Source: JAVBMP01 sp031552315
Lineage (GTDB): Bacteria; Desulfobacterota; Desulfovibrionia; Desulfovibrionales; Desulfovibrionaceae
NCBI GenBank assembly: GCA_031552315.1
Contig: JAVBMP010000135.1
Location: 1 to 43,923 of the forward strand
Reading direction: 5' to 3'
DNA length: 43,923 bases
Shown: positions 40,521-43,923 of the stretch, one piece after another
Numbering within the stretch: position 1 is the stretch's first letter
Layout of the letters: every line of letters starts with the position of its first letter
Translations under genes and position numbers: made by a program
Notes under the pieces: model-generated
Told to the model about the DNA's origin: nothing
The model's input: the letters and a program-made list of their open reading frames with translations, nothing else
The model's database searches: none

Positions 40521-41153
40521 TCATTTCACAATCTTGCAATCTTCCATCTGTACAAAACCAAGCGCATAACCGGCTACCTTGCCCTTTAGCTTTATGCCTT
40601 GTCCTTTGCTTAAATTTTCCAGCCCATCGTCATTGGCCATTTCACAAACAACGCCGGCTATCTCAAAATCACCAAAGCCCAGGGTTATTTCCGGGTCGCC
40701 GGTAAAGTCGGTTGAAATTTCGGAAATTGTGCCTGACACAACTATTTTTTTATCCATATAGCGTTTGTTGGCGGCTACCTCGTTTTCCTCAAAGGTGTTG
40801 CAAAGGGCGCGGGCGCTTATGGATGCTTCCTGAGGCGTTGCCGGCGCGGCTTCCTTGCCGCCTTTGTCCGGCGCGGCTTCGCTTTTTGCCGTTTTCGCCT
40901 GGGGGGCAACCGTGGCGTCATCCGCCTTGCTGTCAAGCGATGAGCCTATGCCGCCGGCAAGCAGAAATATGCCGAAAAAGACGGCAAACGCGGGCAGGCG
41001 TGAAGTTAGTGTTCCACCCAGGTGACGTTCCGCCTGTTTTTTCTTGTTTGCCGGAACAAAGCCCAAAAGAATGCCGGGCGCTACAAGGGCAAGAACGGCC
41101 GCCACAAGGCCGACAAGCGCAATGATGGCCAATAAAGTTGAAATCAAATCCAT
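40521..41153 (-). CDS. Membrane-anchored OB-fold (tRNA_anti-like) protein
   Basis: 210 aa. Two hydrophobic segments at the N-terminus (STLLAIIALVGLVAAVLALVA and PAFAVFFGIFLLAGGIG) are joined by a basic loop. A Lys/Ala/Pro-rich linker leads to a C-terminal domain of ~100 residues (ALCNTFEENEVAANKRYMDKKIVVSGTISEIS; VVCEMANDDGLENLSKGQGIKLKGKVAGYA) that fits the tRNA_anti-like OB-fold family. In known members this fold usually lies in the periplasm; ligands are unknown. The domain is nearly the same as the C-terminus of the large protein at 41828-43923. CAGGAG is six bases before ATG 41153. Confidence 0.75.
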   Translation of the reverse strand: MDLISTLLAIIALVGLVAAVLALVAPGILLGFVPANKKKQAERHLGGTLTSRLPAFAVFFGIFLLAGGIGSSLDSKADDATVAPQAKTAKSEAAPDKGGKEAAPATPQEASISARALCNTFEENEVAANKRYMDKKIVVSGTISEISTDFTGDPEITLGFGDFEIAGVVCEMANDDGLENLSKGQGIKLKGKVAGYALGFVQMEDCKIVK

Positions 41154-41365
41154 TTTTGTTCTCCTGCTGATTTTTAAAAGCGAAATTGCCGTACTGCCGT
41201 ATTATTGCAACCATGTTGCGAAATATGGCATATTGCGTTTCCATAAACAGGAAGACGTAAAAAGATATTTTTTGTGGAGGCGGGTGTTGTTTTCCAGTTT
41301 ATGGAAGGGGCTGGCTTTCGGCAGCTTGGCATTGGAATGATTTTTCCCGCAGTAAGACAAGAAAT

Positions 41366-41692
41366 GAGGCTGTTGCACAATAGCCTCGAGGCTGTTGACA
41401 AAGTCCTCTTTGTCAACAGCCCGCCGCGCAGGCGTAGGCGGCATTCATTGCCGCCGTAAAGCGCCGGAGCGGGCGTGCCTTTACAAACCCCGGCCTTGCG
41501 GGGTTTGTCATCAAGCTGGAGGCTATTGCACAATAGCCTCCAGGCTGTTGACAAAGTTCTCTTTGTCAACAGTCCGCCGCGCAGGCGTAGGCGGCATTCA
41601 TTGCCGCCGTAAAGCGCCGGAGCGGGCGTGCCTTTACAAACCCCGGCCTTGCGGGGTTTGTCATCAATCTGGAGGCTATTGTGCAATAGCCC
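41366..41692. repeat. 153-bp tandem duplication bounded by palindrome a
   Basis: Units 41366-41518 and 41519-41671, then the start of a third at 41672. Each opens with GAGGCT RTTGCACAAT AGCCTC, then TGTTGACAAAGTYCTCTTTGTCAACA hairpin, the GCGTAGGCGGCATTCATTGCCGCC hairpin, and CAAACCCCGGCCTTGCGGGGTTTG. The two units differ at a handful of bases. Nothing coding is apparent in 41154-41827. Confidence 0.9.
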
Positions 41693-41700
41693 CAAAATTG

Positions 41701-41764
41701 TTACCCCAACTTGCCCCCCTGTGCCGCCCGGGGTTGGGCGGCACAGAAGGGGCACGTTGGGGTA
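41701..41764 (-). terminator. Long imperfect hairpin downstream of the large repeat protein
   Basis: TTACCCCAAC..TGTGCCGCCC pairs with GGGCGGCACA..GTTGGGGTAA over ~29 bp, 64 bases after the stop at 41828 on the minus strand. It is followed by CAATTTTGG, a weak T-run. Likely terminator. Confidence 0.55.
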
Positions 41765-41827
41765 ATGCGCGAAGCGGAATTTCGGCCAATTCAAAGCGTG
41801 ATATGTGGTCACGCTTGTCCACGTTCC

Positions 41828-43923
41828 TCATTTCATAATTTCGCAATCTTCCATTTGTACAAAACCAAGCGCATAACCGGCTACCTTACCCTTTAGCTTC
41901 ATGCTTTGTCCTTTTCTTAAGTTTTCCACCCCATCGTCATTGGCCATTTCACAAACAACGCCGGAGATTTCAAAATCACCAAAGCCCAGGGTTATTTCCG
42001 GGTCGCCGGTAAAGTCGGTTGAAATTTCGGAAATTGTGCCTGACACAACTATTTTTTTATCCATATAGCGTTTGTTGGCGGCTACCTCGTTTTCTTCAAA
42101 GGCGCTGCAAAGGGCGCGGGCGCTAATGTCGCTTTCCTGCGGCATTGCCGGGTTGGCTTCCTTGCCTTTGTCCGGGGTGGCGTCGTTTTTTGGCTGGCTT
42201 GTGTCCGGCGCGGCTTTCGCCTCTTGCGGATTTTTGGCGGCAAGGAATGCGGTTTCATAAATTTCCGGGACTTGTCTGTCGCCGGTATTCCCGTCTTTGC
42301 AGGTCTGCCATACAAGTTCCGCGCGGGAATTTATCGCGTTAATATCTATAATGGTGTTTTGATGTTTTTTGCTGAAATAACCGTCCATAACATAGCAAAA
42401 AATATCTGATTCCTTTTTGTCTTTCAGTAAGGGTGCGCAGCTTCGTGGTATTGGTAGTATGGGGCTGGTTGTTTTCACATTTGCCGTGCGCATATAACCG
42501 GCAATGGTGAAAAGGCTTTCTGAAGGGACGTTACTCAGCAGGAGGGCAAGAGTGACTGCGTGGTCATTGGAAACCGCAAACTGTGACGAGGTATACCCGG
42601 TCAACCACATGAGTATATATGATTGGTAAAATTTGGACAATGCTACCACCTCACCACCTGTCACCGTTTTTATGTCAAATATAGCTGTATTTTCCGCCGA
42701 GGCCGGGGCCGGGGCGGCATTTTTTTGCAGGTTTGCCTGTGGGTGGTACGCCAGGTATGCCTTTTCATAAATACTATATATTTTTGTGTTTTTCTGGTCT
42801 TCATGCCGGCAAGCCCGCTGCGTAAACTGCCAAATATCGCTTATTTCCTTGCTGTCTATAATGGTGTTACCGTATTTTTTACTGAAATGACCGTTAAAAA
42901 TAGATGATAAGACCGGATCGTCTGCCGTGTCCTCGCAGGTTATGTCTGATAGAGTAATATTATTCTCTCCTCGTTTCTTCTGCACCGCATCTACCGTTGA
43001 CGGAGAATTGAGCAGAGTGAAAATATCTGTTGTTGGAGCTCCTAGTATCAGGTTGGGCACAAACTTAGCAACCTCTCTGGAAAATCCGCCATCATCCATC
43101 AGATAGCCAGTCATCCAGCTGAATACGTTAGTGCCAGAAGATTCAGTGTCAGAATCCAGCAAGGCCTTTCCGGTTGTTTTTTTTATGTCAACCCTGAACG
43201 CATTTTTAGCCGCCGGGGCTAACTCGTCCTTTTTGGCCGCCTGGTCCGGATCTGGGGCCGGGGCGGCATTTTTTTGCAGGTTTTCCTGTGGGTGGGCTGC
43301 GAGGTAATTTTTTTCATAAATGCTATATATGTTTGTATTTTTTTGGTCTCCCTGCTGGCAAGCCTGCTGCGTCAATCTCCAAATAGCTTTTATATCGTCC
43401 ATATCTATAACTGTGTTGCCGTATTTTTTACTGAAGTAACCATGAAACAGAGGCGAGTGCACCGGGTCTGAGATCTCGCAGGTTATGCCTCGCAGATCAA
43501 TCACCCCCTTGTCTCCACGGTAATTGCCCAAATTTGAAGGAGAATTGATCAGGGTGAAAATATCTGTTGTCAGATTTTTAGTAAACTGGTCTTCCAAATA
43601 TTTAAGATAATCTGTATAAACCAAGCCATTATCAGACAGATAGGCAGTCATCCAGCTGAATGCAGCGCGGCCATCATCAGAGTTGAAAACTCGCGGCAAG
43701 TCTTTTATGGTCATTTTTTTTATGTCAAAAATGGCCGCCTGGGCGCCGGGGTCAGTGGAAGGCGCGGACGCGCTTGAACTGCCCGCTGTGCCGCCCTGCC
43801 GGTTTTGGAGTTCATTGGTGCGGTCTTGCGCCATTTTTTTCATGGCATTCAGGTACTGGGGGGAACCTTTTACCCTGCCGGCCTGTTCGAAGGCCGTTTT
43901 TTCCCGTTTGGCGGCCCAGGCCT
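41828..43923 (-). CDS. Large three-repeat protein with OB-fold C-terminus (5' end beyond window)
   Basis: At least 698 residues are in the window; the frame stays open to the right edge and its translation there (AWAAKREKTAFEQAGRVKGSPQYLNAM) looks coding, so the ATG at 43843 is probably internal. Counting from that Met, units lie at ~36-200, ~212-375 and ~386-540. Units 1 and 2 contain FSWMT.YL, TTDIFTL.NSPS and an ITCE...GYFSKKYGNT.ID...AC block; unit 3 keeps mainly the last block (VMDGYFSKKHQNTIID...TC). That block, with its two Cys, resembles HdeA/HdeB-type periplasmic chaperone-like helices (inference). Ala/Pro/Lys linkers separate units. Residues ~570-671 are the OB domain shared with the 40521-41153 gene. 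Confidence 0.75.
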   Translation of the reverse strand, partial: AWAAKREKTAFEQAGRVKGSPQYLNAMKKMAQDRTNELQNRQGGTAGSSSASAPSTDPGAQAAIFDIKKMTIKDLPRVFNSDDGRAAFSWMTAYLSDNGLVYTDYLKYLEDQFTKNLTTDIFTLINSPSNLGNYRGDKGVIDLRGITCEISDPVHSPLFHGYFSKKYGNTVIDMDDIKAIWRLTQQACQQGDQKNTNIYSIYEKNYLAAHPQENLQKNAAPAPDPDQAAKKDELAPAAKNAFRVDIKKTTGKALLDSDTESSGTNVFSWMTGYLMDDGGFSREVAKFVPNLILGAPTTDIFTLLNSPSTVDAVQKKRGENNITLSDITCEDTADDPVLSSIFNGHFSKKYGNTIIDSKEISDIWQFTQRACRHEDQKNTKIYSIYEKAYLAYHPQANLQKNAAPAPASAENTAIFDIKTVTGGEVVALSKFYQSYILMWLTGYTSSQFAVSNDHAVTLALLLSNVPSESLFTIAGYMRTANVKTTSPILPIPRSCAPLLKDKKESDIFCYVMDGYFSKKHQNTIIDINAINSRAELVWQTCKDGNTGDRQVPEIYETAFLAAKNPQEAKAAPDTSQPKNDATPDKGKEANPAMPQESDISARALCSAFEENEVAANKRYMDKKIVVSGTISEISTDFTGDPEITLGFGDFEISGVVCEMANDDGVENLRKGQSMKLKGKVAGYALGFVQMEDCEIMK

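Noticed and set aside
41366..41692. CRISPR array
   Set aside because: The repeated unit is 153 bp with near-identical content and no unique spacers, and no cas gene is present.

Overview
The window is a chromosomal segment of a Gram-negative, moderately GC-rich bacterium, most likely a member of the Desulfovibrionaceae or a close relative. The main clues are a siroheme-decarboxylase-type AhbA/AhbB protein next to hemL (the siroheme-dependent haem route of sulfate reducers), the rpoN-hpf-ptsN-rapZ block running straight into mannose-type PTS genes, and the divergent trehalose pair (GH15 hydrolase against an OtsA-OtsB fusion). The assignment is inference from gene content; no rRNA or tRNA gene was seen.

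Layout. 1-4508: a surface-glycan cluster with a fragmentary unknown gene, two GT2 transferases, a DUF5672 protein and a GT4 transferase, mostly joined by 4-base stop/start overlaps. 4625-9974: an SDR oxidoreductase, then the GH15/OtsAB pair. 10060-13332: a BOF-family exported protein, a 2-hydroxyacid dehydrogenase, an RlpA-SPOR lipoprotein and a YbjQ-like small protein. 13780-21303: secA, a CheY-like regulator, an MBL-fold hydrolase, a flavodoxin-like protein, ComF and release factor 3. 21331-29663: an exported leucine-rich-repeat protein, rpoN, hpf, ptsN, rapZ, PTS EIIA/EIIB/EIIC and a hybrid histidine kinase. 29892-35726: an exported DUF3298-like protein, an exported PAF-acetylhydrolase-like protein, the Ahb protein, hemL and pgk. 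36352-38963: an isolated phage tail-fibre module. 39207-43923: accessory genes on the minus strand, namely an exported nuclease, a small unknown protein, a membrane-anchored OB-fold protein and a large multi-repeat protein that runs off the window and shares its C-terminal OB domain with the previous one.

The most unusual part of the window is its intergenic DNA, which carries several families of dispersed palindromic repeats: (a) a ~22-bp palindrome with core ATTGYRCAAT, at least 14 sites, often just 3' of genes; (b) a ~125-bp multi-hairpin element with TA-type ends, four copies; (c) a ~130-bp long-hairpin element, two clear copies plus a diverged one carried inside a unit bounded by palindrome (a); (d) hairpin boxes bracketing hemL; (e) a 153-bp tandem duplication punctuated by palindrome (a). 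Several coding sequences also carry in-frame minisatellites (DUF5672 C-terminus, ComF N-terminus and interior, DUF3298 C-terminus). Together this suggests a genome under heavy small-repeat expansion. The best candidates for something undescribed are the interplay of palindrome (a) with the larger hairpin elements, and the repeat/OB-fold protein family at the right end.
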